Source: Nipponacmea schrenckii (taxonomy: Eukaryota > Mollusca > Gastropoda > Lottiidae). From it: a stretch of DNA of 64,000 nt. Each line of letters opens with the position of its first letter. Position 1 is the stretch's first letter. The stretch lies in contig CM060200.1 in assembly GCA_030562195.1 (NCBI GenBank), forward strand, positions 40,521,084 to 40,585,083. Direction: 5' to 3'. Positions 48,400 through 57,756 of the stretch are shown here, piece after piece. The notes beneath the pieces were generated by a model. It made no database searches and was not told the origin of the DNA. It saw only the letters and a list, made by a program, of their open reading frames with translations. Made by a program: the position numbers and the translations under genes.

Positions 48400-48535
48400 A
48401 ACAACTAACTAGATTGCAATATCAGCATCTGCTAGAAGCGAACGTTAACTTGTCATCTACTAACAACTACCTAGTTTGCGATATCAGCATCTGCTAGAAG
48501 GGAATGTTAACTTGTCATCTACCAACCAACCTGTT
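48400..48535 (+). repeat. 62-bp repeat family, two units
   Basis: gatatcagcatctgctagaa, gcgaacgttaacttgtcatc, taccaac, matching the array at 13250-14230. Confidence 0.85.
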
Positions 48536-48574
48536 ATATTATTCATTTCTTTTGATAACACTGTCTGTATGACT

Positions 48575-48800
48575 CCATTCAGAGAGTCCACAAAGCTCAT
48601 AATGATAATCAAACAGCTCTTTTATATCTATATGAAATTTTGAGGAAATTTTTGTATATGAGCATTAAAAGTTCTGAGAGTCCACATAGCTAATAATTTT
48701 TATTAAATGCAGCTATTTCATTTCTTATATTTATTTTGCCTAACCAACTTGACTCCATTCAGAGTGTCCACATAGCTAATAATGATTATCAAACAGATTT
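48575..48800 (+). repeat. 64-bp repeat family, scattered units
   Basis: cattcagagagtccacaaag, gagagtccacatagctaata and cattcagagtgtccacatag, three spaced degenerate copies. Confidence 0.7.
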
Positions 48801-48951
48801 TATATGTCTTAGATTTAATAAATTGAAATATAAAAAGGAACAATTGTGTAAGGCCACAGGCCACTTAATGTTCTATGTTCAACACTGGTGCTAGCCTTCC
48901 AATAAAACTTTCTTTCCAAAAAGTATAAAATCTTATTTTTATTTAATCTAG

Positions 48952-49123
48952 ACTCCCTCATCAGCCAGAAGCAGCACCAACCAAACATCCACCAATGAAA
49001 TTGTTAAAATGGCGTCTAAAGTAATCAGTACGTCAACTGATATTGGTATCCAAGGTAATGCAGCTTGGATGTTAGGTCATCTGTACCTTTCAGCGTGTGC
49101 CGTCACGGAAACCAGAGCTAGCG
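48952..49123 (+). CDS. FOCAD: FOCAD exon 22 of window
   Basis: Acceptor ttatttaatctag, donor gtaaga at 49124; phase 0 to 1. Ser/Thr-rich start, then VISTSTDIGIQGNAAWMLGH and LYLS, matching vertebrate VISVSGVIGLQSNAVWLLGH. Confidence 0.95.
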
Positions 49124-49184
49124 GTAAGAATAAGTACATCAGGGAACAGTTTCATAAAATTTTAACGGAGATACAACCTTAATC

Positions 49185-49475
49185 TTGTATTTGGGTAGGC
49201 AGGTCTGAGCTGAGGGACTGACATGGAAAGAGCATCAAGTCATCTGGATAGGACAATAAACCGAGGCCCAATGTGCTACAGACTGGGCATGATAATGATC
49301 CCTCGACAGTAGAAAATCGAAAAAAGAGTAGGCTAAAGCCATTGATTGTGCAATGAGGGAAGTTTTGCAAGGACAATGGCATAAGCATAAAGTTTTTCAT
49401 TGCACACTGCATGGCATTGCCTGTCTGTGTGAGCCCATTAGGTGCAGAAAAGTAAAACTCCATTCATTTTAATGT
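49185..49475 (+). mobile_element. SINE-A with an inverted internal piece, abutting a FOCAD exon
   Basis: Centre and 3' half in order (gagggactgacatggaaag, gacaataaaccgaggcccaa, aaaagagtaggctaaagcc). An inverted 3' segment (attgtgcaatgagggaagtt, ttgcaaggacaatgg) is inserted, then the tail resumes (cattgcacactgcatggcat, gtaaaactccattcatttt). It ends about 19 bp before the acceptor AG at 49489-49490. Confidence 0.85.
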
Positions 49476-49490
49476 TAATGTTATTTTTAG

Positions 49491-49571
49491 TTCCACCAAA
49501 CTATAGCTACCTGAAGGAAACCAGCGTGTTGAGAGGTCTCGTTGATTTTTTACTGGAGGCTGGAAAACATG
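49491..49571 (+). CDS. FOCAD: FOCAD exon 23 of window (81 bp)
   Basis: Acceptor aatgttatttttag, donor gtaggt at 49572; phase 1 to 1. Encodes VPPNYSYLKETSVLRGLVDF and LLEAGKHG, matching vertebrate VPTDYSYLPESS and GGKKG. A SINE-A copy ends about 19 bp before the acceptor. Confidence 0.95.
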
Positions 49572-49579
49572 GTAGGTAA

Positions 49580-49760
49580 TATCTGACACCCCTTACTTCT
49601 CTATGAATTTTTCCATACATGCATTTCTATTTTTGGATAATGATTGACACCCCTTGCGTTTTTTTGAATTCTCCCTCGGATTGCATTTTTCATTCTCAAG
49701 TAATGACCGAAACCCCTAACTCTGACGTGAACACTCCCACGCATGCATTATTCATTCTCA
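49580..49760 (+). repeat. Degenerate tandem, about 70-bp period
   Basis: Three loose copies of gacaccccttactt-type sequence, each followed by a tgaattttccatac / gcattt block. Intronic. Confidence 0.45.
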
Positions 49761-49849
49761 ACCAAATAAACATTAGAAAAAAAACTAAGTCAGATATATT
49801 AGAAATATTATACATGGGAGATAACCCCTAAAAAGACAATGATTATCTT

Positions 49850-50470
49850 AACAAAGATGTTCTGTTCTTTAAAGGTTTTATATTTGTAGACTATTTGTGA
49901 CTAAGATATTACATTTATTATATAATTGAATACAATGTTTCAAAAAATTACATTGTCAAAATAAGCTACCGGTAACTAAAGTTATTCTGCATATCGAATA
50001 ATGTGATATGTAAAACCTTAACATCAGTGGCGTGTCTAGGAATTATTAGGTGGGGCAAAAGAATTTTCAAAGGGGGTATTCATTAATATAGGAAAGGAAC
50101 ATTTTTTTTTTAGTAGAAGATTGCAATATTTCATACGGTAGGCCTACACCAAAAAATAGTTAAATCAGAAACTCTCTGACTTAATTGGACATTTTTCAAG
50201 TCCATTTGTTGACATGATATAGTTCCACCCTCCCCCCCCCCCTGAAGAAATGCCACTGATTAACATCACCTTGTAAAGGTAAAGTATAGGCCTGTGGGCC
50301 CCCTACCCCCTGTAATATTTCTGACAACACCATTATCATTACTTTATCTCACACACCATTGCCTCTCCTGATATAAAACTTGCCCCTCCTGATTAACTGT
50401 GCTTCTTGTCCCTCCCAACAATCAAGTCGGAAACATTCAAAAACTGTTTTATAATTTGAGTTTTTGAATT
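49850..50470. other. Intron sequence, nothing firm recognised
   Basis: Unique AT-rich sequence with short C and G runs near 50220-50310. No exon or repeat family assigned. Confidence 0.4.
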
Positions 50471-50475
50471 TCCAG

Positions 50476-50601
50476 GACCAGAGAAGGTAAAAAATGAAGA
50501 ACTAAAGATTGTGTTAAATTCGTTACAAGATGAAGTCTCCCGTTCGTTACCACCATTAAACTGGGCAGGAGTTCTCTCCCCTTTGATGAGAATGGAATAT
50601 G
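50476..50601 (+). CDS. FOCAD: FOCAD exon 24 of window
   Basis: Acceptor ttgaatttccag, donor gtaggt at 50602; phase 1 to 1. Encodes GPEKVKNEELKIVLNSL and PPLNWAGVLSPLMRMEYG, matching vertebrate YPPVNWAALLSPLMRLNFG. Confidence 0.95.
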
Positions 50602-50916
50602 GTAGGTTTGATCACAAAATTTTGAAAAATAATTCTCTCTTGAGCCTGGAGATCTCAAGATATTCAACGTCCACTTCATGAACTAACATTTGGATTTTCA
50701 GCTAAGGAAGAACTTCAAATAACGGTACAAATATAAAATGCTCAAGGAATAGATCATAATTTTACTTGATAAGTATTACTGGCCAGGCTTTCCAAACATT
50801 CCCATGCCTGTGCTTTTGTAACAACTCTTAACTACAATGATACAATCTATAATTCCTAACCCTATGGTTTTCAACATAGTTTTGAAGTTCTACTATATGT
50901 TCATATATACTTTCAG

Positions 50917-51032
50917 ATGATGAGATAAAAAGTTTGTGTATAAAACTAGCTGTCACGCAATGTAAAGCATCACCAACGGCTGCTTCTTTTATATCTTCAT
51001 GGTTACAGCCAACATTGTTTTCATCCTTATCA
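50917..51032 (+). CDS. FOCAD: FOCAD exon 25 of window
   Basis: Acceptor catatatactttcag, donor gtaaat at 51033; phase 1 to 0. Encodes DEIKSLCIKLAVTQCKASPT and WLQPTLFSSLS, matching vertebrate EEIQQLCLEIMVTQAQSSQ and WVTPPLIHSLS. Confidence 0.95.
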
Positions 51033-51039
51033 GTAAATA

Positions 51040-51710
51040 TATTCCTTTGTCTAATCTCTAATGTTTTAAAATATTTTTTAACATGATGAGCAATGTTTAA
51101 CACTGTCAAGAGTTAAAAAAAAATGTTCCCCCAGTAAGCCATGCAAGACAGAGGAATCATCTGGAATAACGATTTTCTTCTCTCCCACTCCCCCTTTATT
51201 GCTTCTGTCCACTCTAAATCATCAATAGGGAACTTGAAGCAGGGGCAGTGTTTTACAGTTTGTCTGCGTTAGATGCTTTCGGACATTTACAAGCGGAGAG
51301 CAGATATAACAAAATACACAAAGTCAATATAATCATATAACTTATTTCTTTAATAACAAAGTACATTACATTTCAACACAATTACAAATTTTCACCAGAT
51401 GAATTTTATCTAGCATGATGGCATAGTTAGACATAAAACCATCCATTCCAGTTTTCTCTTGTTAGTGATGCTAGTAGAGATATGGGTAGATTTCAGCCCC
51501 TTCTGAAGTATATTCAACAGATTCAACTTAGAACTGTAGGCTACAATTCTTCTATTTATTCAGCCATTGTAATGTATACATTTTTTTAAACTCCTTTATG
51601 AAGAATTCCAATAAGGGAGATAAAATATTAAGCTTCAGACTACAATGATATTTAACAATGTTGGTCCGAGGAACTGACATAATGAGACAACTCTATTCTA
51701 ATTATAATTT
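51040..51710. other. Intron sequence, nothing firm recognised
   Basis: The minus-strand frame over 50828-51109 covers the plus-strand FOCAD exon at 50917 and is its shadow. No repeat family identified here. Confidence 0.4.
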
Positions 51711-51713
51711 CAG

Positions 51714-51968
51714 GACGATTGTAGACTAGAACTATTCAAATCCTTACCATTGATATTAAAACCAGTCCAGTTTTCAGTCCTAAAGATCTTCCTGGAGAAA
51801 TGCTGTATGATGCCCTTCTCTATTACCCCTGTCAAGTCAGTTCATTGTGTAGCTGTTCTAGAAGGGTTGAACAAAGCTCTCCTGGTCCACGACCCTCCCA
51901 AGTCTGTTACACTACTGTTATATGAAGCTACGGAGAATCTTTATAAGGCTGTTACAGACTGTTCAGAT
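51714..51968 (+). CDS. FOCAD: FOCAD exon 26 of window
   Basis: Acceptor attataatttcag, donor gtaggt at 51969; 85 codons, phase 0 to 0. Encodes ELFKSLPLILKPVQFSVLKI, CVAVLEGLNKALLVHDPPKS and LYEATENLYKAV, matching the vertebrate ALHGLSQAMKLPSP and LLSEATGKIFDLL region. Confidence 0.92.
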
Positions 51969-52252
51969 GTAGGTTTATTCCATTTTATAAAGTTGATAAC
52001 CAACAGTAGGACAACAAGCTTTATCACAAGGGCATTTCATTCGTTTAGGTGTTATGGAGGCATGGTGGCTAGCTTGCTAACCTGGGGTATATTATTATTA
52101 TTATTATTTTTATTATAAGATTTCAGAACTGTTTTATTTCAATAAGCTGAAAGTCCAATGCACTTCATTACACACAACCATTCTATGCTTCTTTCCTGAT
52201 TTTTTTTTTACAAATTTGTATATTTAATAACAATTCCATTATTTATTCATAG

Positions 52253-52452
52253 GTTCAAGTATTGACAAACTTATCAAAATGTTTGTTCAGTATCCCTGAC
52301 GACAGGTTCGATACCATGACAGCTGAGGATTTCTCAGACTTGAAGACTTTTATAAAAGGAGTTTTTATACGATGTCAATTGGTAGCCATGGGCAGACAAC
52401 CCATTGTAATACTCAACAGCTGTTTAGACGCTACTATTAATGAAAAAACTTG
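52253..52452 (+). CDS. FOCAD: FOCAD exon 27 of window
   Basis: Acceptor atttattcatag, donor gtatga at 52453; phase 0 to 2. Encodes VQVLTNLSKCLFSIPDDRF and FIRCQLVAMGRQPIVILNSC, matching vertebrate ISIAKCLLEMTDDD and KLYLVSQGRFPLVNLTD. Confidence 0.93.
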
Positions 52453-52999
52453 GTATGATCTCTATACTATGATACAATGGGTGAGGTGAAATCTCGTGTT
52501 AGTGTTAACACCATAACATGACATTGGAGCTCATTCTTCATGTTAATATACAGTGTACTCTGAGTAATCCGCCACACTCACTAATCCGACACTTTTTTGC
52601 AGTCCCCATATATTTCAGATTGCTCAGAGTACACTGTATTATAAGACCAAATTAACCGTGTAACACTAACACCAAGTGGAGATTTGACCTCACTATCATA
52701 GTTGCTTATTGAATGAATATTATAAGTCTATCAGAATTCATGATTGCTTTAATACTCAAATCTTCTCTTTCTAAAACTTAGTTGCTAAGTTTTAAAGCAG
52801 TGTGAATTTTTCAAAACACAATAAAATTATTTTTTCTTGAACATTCTACTAAAGTAATTTGATGTGTTAATTATCTCAAATGTGAATGAATTTGGGTATT
52901 TTATTGCTGCATTTGTTCCTTTTTTTTTTCGTGGACACTATTTCATCACTGATGCTTCCATTGTAATACACTGCCCTTACCCAATCTAATTTAGATACT

Positions 53000-54165
53000 A
53001 TTCCTAACCGTACACTGGCCTGCCCTGCCCTCACCATACCCTGCCCTTACCTGCACCTGTCCTAACCATACCCTACACTGCCCTTACACGTAATCATACA
53101 CTACCCTGCCCCTGTCCTAATCATACACTGCCCTGCTCTTAAACTTTACCATTACCCTACACTACCCTACCCCTGCCCTTGTCCTTACCATACACTACCC
53201 TGCCCTGCCCTGCCCTCATCCTAACTATACACTACCCTACCCCTGCCCTTGTCCTAACCATACACTACCCTACACTCTGCCCTTGTCCTAACCATACACT
53301 ACCCTGCCCTGCCCTTGTCCTAACCATACACTACCCTACACTCTGCCCTTGTCCTAACCATAAACTACCTTCCTCTGCCATTGTCCTAACCATACACTAC
53401 CCTGCACTGCCCTTGTCCTAACCATACACTACCTTCCTCTGCCATTGTCCTAACCATACACTACCTTCCTCTGCCATTGTCCTAACCATACACTACCCTG
53501 CCCTTGTCCTAACCATACACTACCCTACACTCTACCCTTGTCCTAACCATACACTACCCTACCCTGCCCTTGTCCTAACCATACACTACCTTGCCCTACC
53601 AATGTCCTAACCATACACTACCCTACCCCTGCCCTTGTCCTAATCATACACTACCTTGCCCCTGTCCTAATCATACACTGCCCTGCCCCTAAACCTAACA
53701 ATACACTACCCTGCCCTTGTCCTAACCATACACTACCCTGCCATGCCCTTGTCCTAACCAAACATGCCATGCCTGCCATGCCCTTGTCCTAACCATACAC
53801 TACCCTACACTCTGCCCTTGTCCTAACCAAACACTACCCTGCCCTGCCCTGCCCTTGTCCTAACCATACACTACCCTGCCCCTTTTCCTAACCATATACT
53901 ACCCTGCCCCAAAACCTAATCATACACTACCTTGTCCTAACCATACACTACCCTGCCCCAAAACCTAATCATACACTTCCCTGCCCTTTTCCTAGTCATA
54001 CACTACCCTGCCCCTTTTCCTAGTCATACACTACCCTGCTGCTGTCCTAATCATACACTACCCTGGACCTAAACCTAACCATACACTACCCTACCCTGCC
54101 CTTACCATACAACCCCCACATATACCCCTGTCCATATCATGCACTACCCTACCCTAATCTCAATT
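53000..54165 (+). repeat. C-rich minisatellite, about 27-bp irregular units
   Basis: Units built from taaccatacactaccctgc and ccttgtcc, with variable numbers of ccctg/ccctac blocks. The minus strand has dense GGG runs. Ends directly before the exon at 54179. Confidence 0.93.
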
Positions 54166-54178
54166 ACTCTTCTTACAG

Positions 54179-54356
54179 TGATTATAAGACAGTATTCAGT
54201 ATCCTGTGCCACTGTTTTTATTCCACTGTGATGAGTTCAACAGAATCAACTGGTACTATGTATCTGGTACAATGGTTATTAGAACTAGTGGGCCACGTTC
54301 GTAATATCAGTATCCGAGTCATACAGTTAGATGATAAAGCCCTGCCACTGTCTATT
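54179..54356 (+). CDS. FOCAD: FOCAD exon 28 of window
   Basis: Acceptor ctcttcttacag, donor gtaagt at 54357; phase 2 to 0. Encodes YLVQWLLELVGHVRNISIRV and DDKALPLSI, matching vertebrate MEWLLELMGYIRNVAYQS. It follows the C-rich array that fills the preceding intron. Confidence 0.94.
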
Positions 54357-54494
54357 GTAAGTAATATTGTAGGTCTTACTCTGAGGTATATTTATTGTGG
54401 AAACTTTGTTGTTGTTATTTTCCTCAGTGTAGGTTTCCAAAACCACATTCATCATACTTCTTCTCTCCAAATACTTCCTAGAATTGCTGCTGTC

Positions 54495-54590
54495 AAAAAT
54501 TCCTCACTGTAATCTACATGGCCTTGCCCCTCTTCATTAGCCCATAAGGTGCAGAAGAGTAGGACATAAAACTCCATTCATTTCACATGG
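54495..54590 (+). mobile_element. SINE-A 3' fragment
   Basis: cctcttcattagcccataag, gtgcagaagagtaggacata, aaactccattcatttca. About 65 bp upstream of the exon at 54655. Confidence 0.85.
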
Positions 54591-54654
54591 AAGAAGTCTT
54601 TATGGATTACAACTATTGTTTAATTCTACTGCTACGTTTCATTTTATTTTCCAG

Positions 54655-54879
54655 GTTTTGGAGCTGCTGGTTGGAGTAGTGTCAGCTGCCATCTCCATCT
54701 GGACTAAACCCTCCCTAGCCTGCATGATAAATATAGATAGTAAACTGTTAATATCAGATGTTGATAGTGAAACTATGTCTATTCAGATACCTAAGGTTGA
54801 TATACACCACTGTCTCCAGGCCCTTCCTGTATCTATAGTTAATTTAAAACTTGAACCATGGCTTCAAATCCTACCCAAA
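54655..54879 (+). CDS. FOCAD: FOCAD exon 29 of window
   Basis: Acceptor cattttattttccag, donor gtgagt at 54880; 75 codons, phase 0 to 0. Encodes VLELLVGVVSAAISIWTKPS and ends LEPWLQILPK, matching vertebrate LTLLPNSMALLLQKEPW in position. A SINE-A tail ends about 65 bp upstream. Confidence 0.9.
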
Positions 54880-55333
54880 GTGAGTGAAATATTTTTTTAT
54901 TTGAAGCTAAAGTTCGGGTTTATAAAATTTTACATGACTATTAAGCAATGTCACCAAACCATGTTCTTCTCCTAACTTGAATACAAACAAGGTAACATTT
55001 TAATTCCTAATACAAAAGATAGAAGTCTGGTAAAAAACTAAATATGCTCTAGCTTCTATCATCCAGTTTATTGCCTATGTACAGCTTTAACAAACGATAG
55101 AAGTCTGGGCAACAGTGACTAACTATGCTCTAGCTTCTGTCATCCAGTATTTTTCTCATGATTTTCACAGAAATTACCCAGGGAGTGATTACTCTTCGTA
55201 AATATCAAATAAAAAGCACACTGATATTTAACATGGTCCATGTTGCATACACTAGACGAGCTTATTGTTTCAGAAAAGTTAAGAAATGTATTAAGTTACA
55301 ACCATGGCTAATTGTAATTTGTTTGTTTTATAG

Positions 55334-55409
55334 ATAGTTAACTGGATGGTATCAACATTAGAACTTTCACATGATTTACTTTCAATTCACGTTAGGAAAT
55401 CTTTAAAAG
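55334..55409 (+). CDS. FOCAD: FOCAD exon 30 of window
   Basis: Acceptor gtttgttttatag, donor gtttgt at 55410; phase 0 to 1. Encodes IVNWMVSTLELSHDLLSIHV and RKSLK, matching vertebrate FIDWLFSIMESPKEALSAQS. Confidence 0.92.
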
Positions 55410-55563
55410 GTTTGTCAACTTTTGTTCATTACAACAGCTAGATTTTTTAAAATGGGCTTAGAATACTTAAGCATAAAAGCAAATTCAATGAACAGGTGGT
55501 TGAAGTAGAAATTCCATATTTCATCTGGAATATTACTGAACAATGTGTTTTTGTATATTGCAG

Positions 55564-55643
55564 ATTCTATGTTTTTGTTGCGAGACAGTGAAGAATTTAA
55601 AAAGGCTACTGTCTGGACACAAGTTTTTACTTTAGATCAATAA
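55564..55643 (+). CDS. FOCAD: FOCAD last exon with stop codon
   Basis: Acceptor gtatattgcag; phase 1 to stop TAA at 55641-55643. Encodes DSMFLLRDSEEFKKATVWTQ and VFTLDQ, matching the vertebrate C-terminus LRVLPEFKKKAVWTRAYGW closely. This fixes the end of the protein. Confidence 0.95.
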
Positions 55644-55675
55644 ATTTGTGAAATGTTAGTTGCTAGTTTTTTGTT
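55639..55675 (+). terminator. FOCAD: FOCAD polyadenylation signal overlapping the stop codon
   Basis: AATAAA at 55639-55644 overlaps the TAA stop (55641-55643). It is followed by a T/GT-rich stretch (tgttagttgctagtttttt), which is the expected downstream element. If used, the 3' UTR is only about 15-30 nt. Confidence 0.55.
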
Positions 55676-55922
55676 CAAGGCTACAGACCAAATGGAAGTT
55701 TAGAAATTACATTCATCATTGTAGTTATCTCCCTTTAACTAGATAAATATCTCCGTCACAAACCTGACAAGCAGCGTATTCTTTAAGACCTAGTGGTGTG
55801 TATAGGATTAACTCCTCACTTTTCCCGTATGACACCCAAGTGTTCTTTAAGTTTAAATGGACATCAACAGACCATAATTATCTTGGTATCCAAACCAACA
55901 CACTAATATGAAATGGAAGTAT

Positions 55923-55928
55923 TTTATT
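55923..55928 (-). terminator. CHD1: Candidate CHD1 polyadenylation signal
   Basis: AATAAA on the minus strand followed within about 25-40 bp by GT-rich sequence. It is the last good signal before the FOCAD 3' end. Confidence 0.45.
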
Positions 55929-56649
55929 TATGTGTAGAATTGTGCCTACACAATGTTAATATTTACAATGTATGGTGATACGAAAATAATATTTACATCT
56001 CTTTTTACAATTTATACAATTATTGTTTTCAGAATCTAGAAAATGTAACATAAACCTTCAATTTTCATTTTGAAAATAATTGAAAAAAAGACTTCAGGTC
56101 AATTTGGGTATTCATAACTTCAAGTAACCTCACAAAAATATGCACATCCATGAATCCATAATGTAAACACAAGTAGTTCCGGTAGTTCAAAACCTACTTG
56201 AATATGCATAAACAGGGCCAGCCGTAGCTATTTCACAGTCAAAAACTTTCCAATTAATCATAAACCAATTCATCAGCTTAATACATGCAGTCAAATTTAG
56301 TTTAGTTCTGAAGAGACAGAAAATAAACATTAAATCATATTTATAAATATTACTAGAATATCAACATCATAGAGTTTAATTCTTAATGCACCGAAACCAT
56401 GGATTTCACTTAACATCCTGGGTAGAAACGTTATATTTTATATACAAGACATTTGATGCCATATTAAGTAATTAAAGAGATATTGGTACACATCTGAAGA
56501 CAATCATAACACTTACAGGCTCAGAGGTTTTTAATCCTATCTTTGTTGCAATCATGAAATTAGAAAGTATTTCCAGCACATAATGTAAATCAGTTTTGAA
56601 TAACTTCTATCACCTTATTATATATCGTTATGCCTCAAACTATCTGATG

Positions 56650-56850
56650 TTAAAAAAAAAGGAGTTTTACATCCTACCCTTCGACAACTTATGGTCTAAT
56701 GAAGGTCTGTTGGTGTTCATGATCACTCAACAATTATATATCCAACAAGAATAAGGTAATGCCAGTGTCCAAGCAAAATTTCCCTCATGATATACCGAAT
56801 GGTGTTACCCAAATTCATGAACACAATTAGTTGCAGAAGAGTAGGACAGG
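56650..56850 (-). mobile_element. Decayed SINE-A in probable CHD1 3' UTR
   Basis: Plus strand has ggagttttacatcctaccct at the left (inverted tail). It also shows forward-sense pieces (aaggtaatgccagtgtccaa, gcaaaatttccctcatgata, gttgcagaagagtaggaca), so two fragments are probably joined head to head. Confidence 0.6.
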
Positions 56851-57019
56851 GTCACTAAATATCTCTTTTCTGACTGATCAAATTACAAAATAGCTTCTCT
56901 ATATACAGAGTGAATTAATATTTACCAGTGAGCAAAGTCTATCTACAAAGCCAGGAAAATTTTAAATGCATATGATTATGCCAAATACTTCAATTGTTTA
57001 GTTTGTCACCTGTATCAAA

Positions 57020-57335
57020 TTTGAAGATACTGCGGAATTAAAATGGACATAAAATTCAGGTTCTCAAGAATGGTCAATATGAGTATATATTCATCAGTGA
57101 ACTTACCTGGTGTCATAAACTAACAAAATCCCTGTAAAACTAGCAAAAAATTTTCAATAATTAATTGCATTTTTATGGATAATAACCTTTTTTATGGATT
57201 TATCAGATAACATAAGAATTTTGTTCTGTTACTTTATGACACTTGGTATATCTACTGATGAATATATAAACATATTGACCTTTCTTTATAAATCAAATTT
57301 TTTGTCCATTCTGCGACACAGTATTTCTTAAAGGG
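57020..57335. mobile_element. Fold-back element related to the 127-bp satellite
   Basis: Left arm (inverted) and right arm share tatgacac-tggta, actgatgaatatat, atattgacc and ttttgtccatt/aatggacat blocks. The arm core resembles the satellite monomer at 20285-21250 (agtcatgacacctggtaagt, gatgaatatatactcttatt). No coding capacity. Confidence 0.6.
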
Positions 57336-57456
57336 GTGTTCTTGCATCCTTGATAGAGATAAAAAAATCCAAAAATTTCTAACCTTTCTAGATTGTATAT
57401 TTTGATAATCTGACAGCAGACGACAAAATAAGCAATTGATATTCTATAATCAATTT

Positions 57457-57756
57457 ATCTCCACAATATCAAGCTCCTAGAAACTTACCTATTGATACTA
57501 TGACTGCAATAGTCACACTTCTTTTATCCTAGAAGTCTTGTGATTTGATCGGATTGTATGTCAGCGTACACAGCAAATCAGATGCCACAAGAGAAAATCT
57601 ATAAATACAAATCAATAATCTTTACAGTCTTTCTGTCGTGGGCTCTGATTGGCTGTAAAGATGATAAACAATCCAATCAAAATACTATAAAAGAATTATG
57701 ACTACTGCAGTAAATGTATAAGACGAAGTTTCGTATTAACTTGATATTGTGGAGAT
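57457..57756. mobile_element. MITE candidate, 300 bp with 17-bp perfect TIR
   Basis: atctccacaatatcaag at 57457-57473 and its exact complement cttgatattgtggagat at 57740-57756. Inside, actgcaatagtcacacttct at the left mirrors actgcagtagtcataattct (inverted) at the right. No coding capacity. The target-site duplication is unclear. Confidence 0.68.

Larger units (their letters stand above)
11040..55643 (+). other. FOCAD: FOCAD (focadhesin) gene, 3' portion: 31 coding exons
   Basis: Gene-level entry; exons are listed separately. Focadhesin is a large helical-repeat protein with DUF3730 in the N-terminal half and the DUF3028/focadhesin C-terminal region. In vertebrates it has been reported at focal adhesions with vinculin and as a partner that stabilises the cytosolic SKI RNA-decay complex; the plant relative is RST1. 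Recognition rests on co-linear conserved blocks: PRGIYHSSLRRQ with SNQGKAIS and KQPGLRPSLA (exon at 28813), GNSVLALSGLAV (35962), GCILGLGLAISGLS (39322), GNAAWMLGHLYLS (48952), NWAGVLSPLMR (50476) and EEFKKATVW just before the stop (55564). The exons sum to 4520 bp, about 1506 codons. Human focadhesin is about 1800 residues; about 175 N-terminal residues lie outside the window and two internal segments are missing (see findings). All introns are GT-AG and phases agree at every junction except the gap after 29001. Comparison with vertebrate focadhesin is from memory. Confidence 0.93.

Noticed and set aside
50828..51109. Minus-strand 93-codon frame
   Set aside because: It covers the plus-strand FOCAD exon 50917-51032, which matches the vertebrate protein; the reverse frame is incidental.
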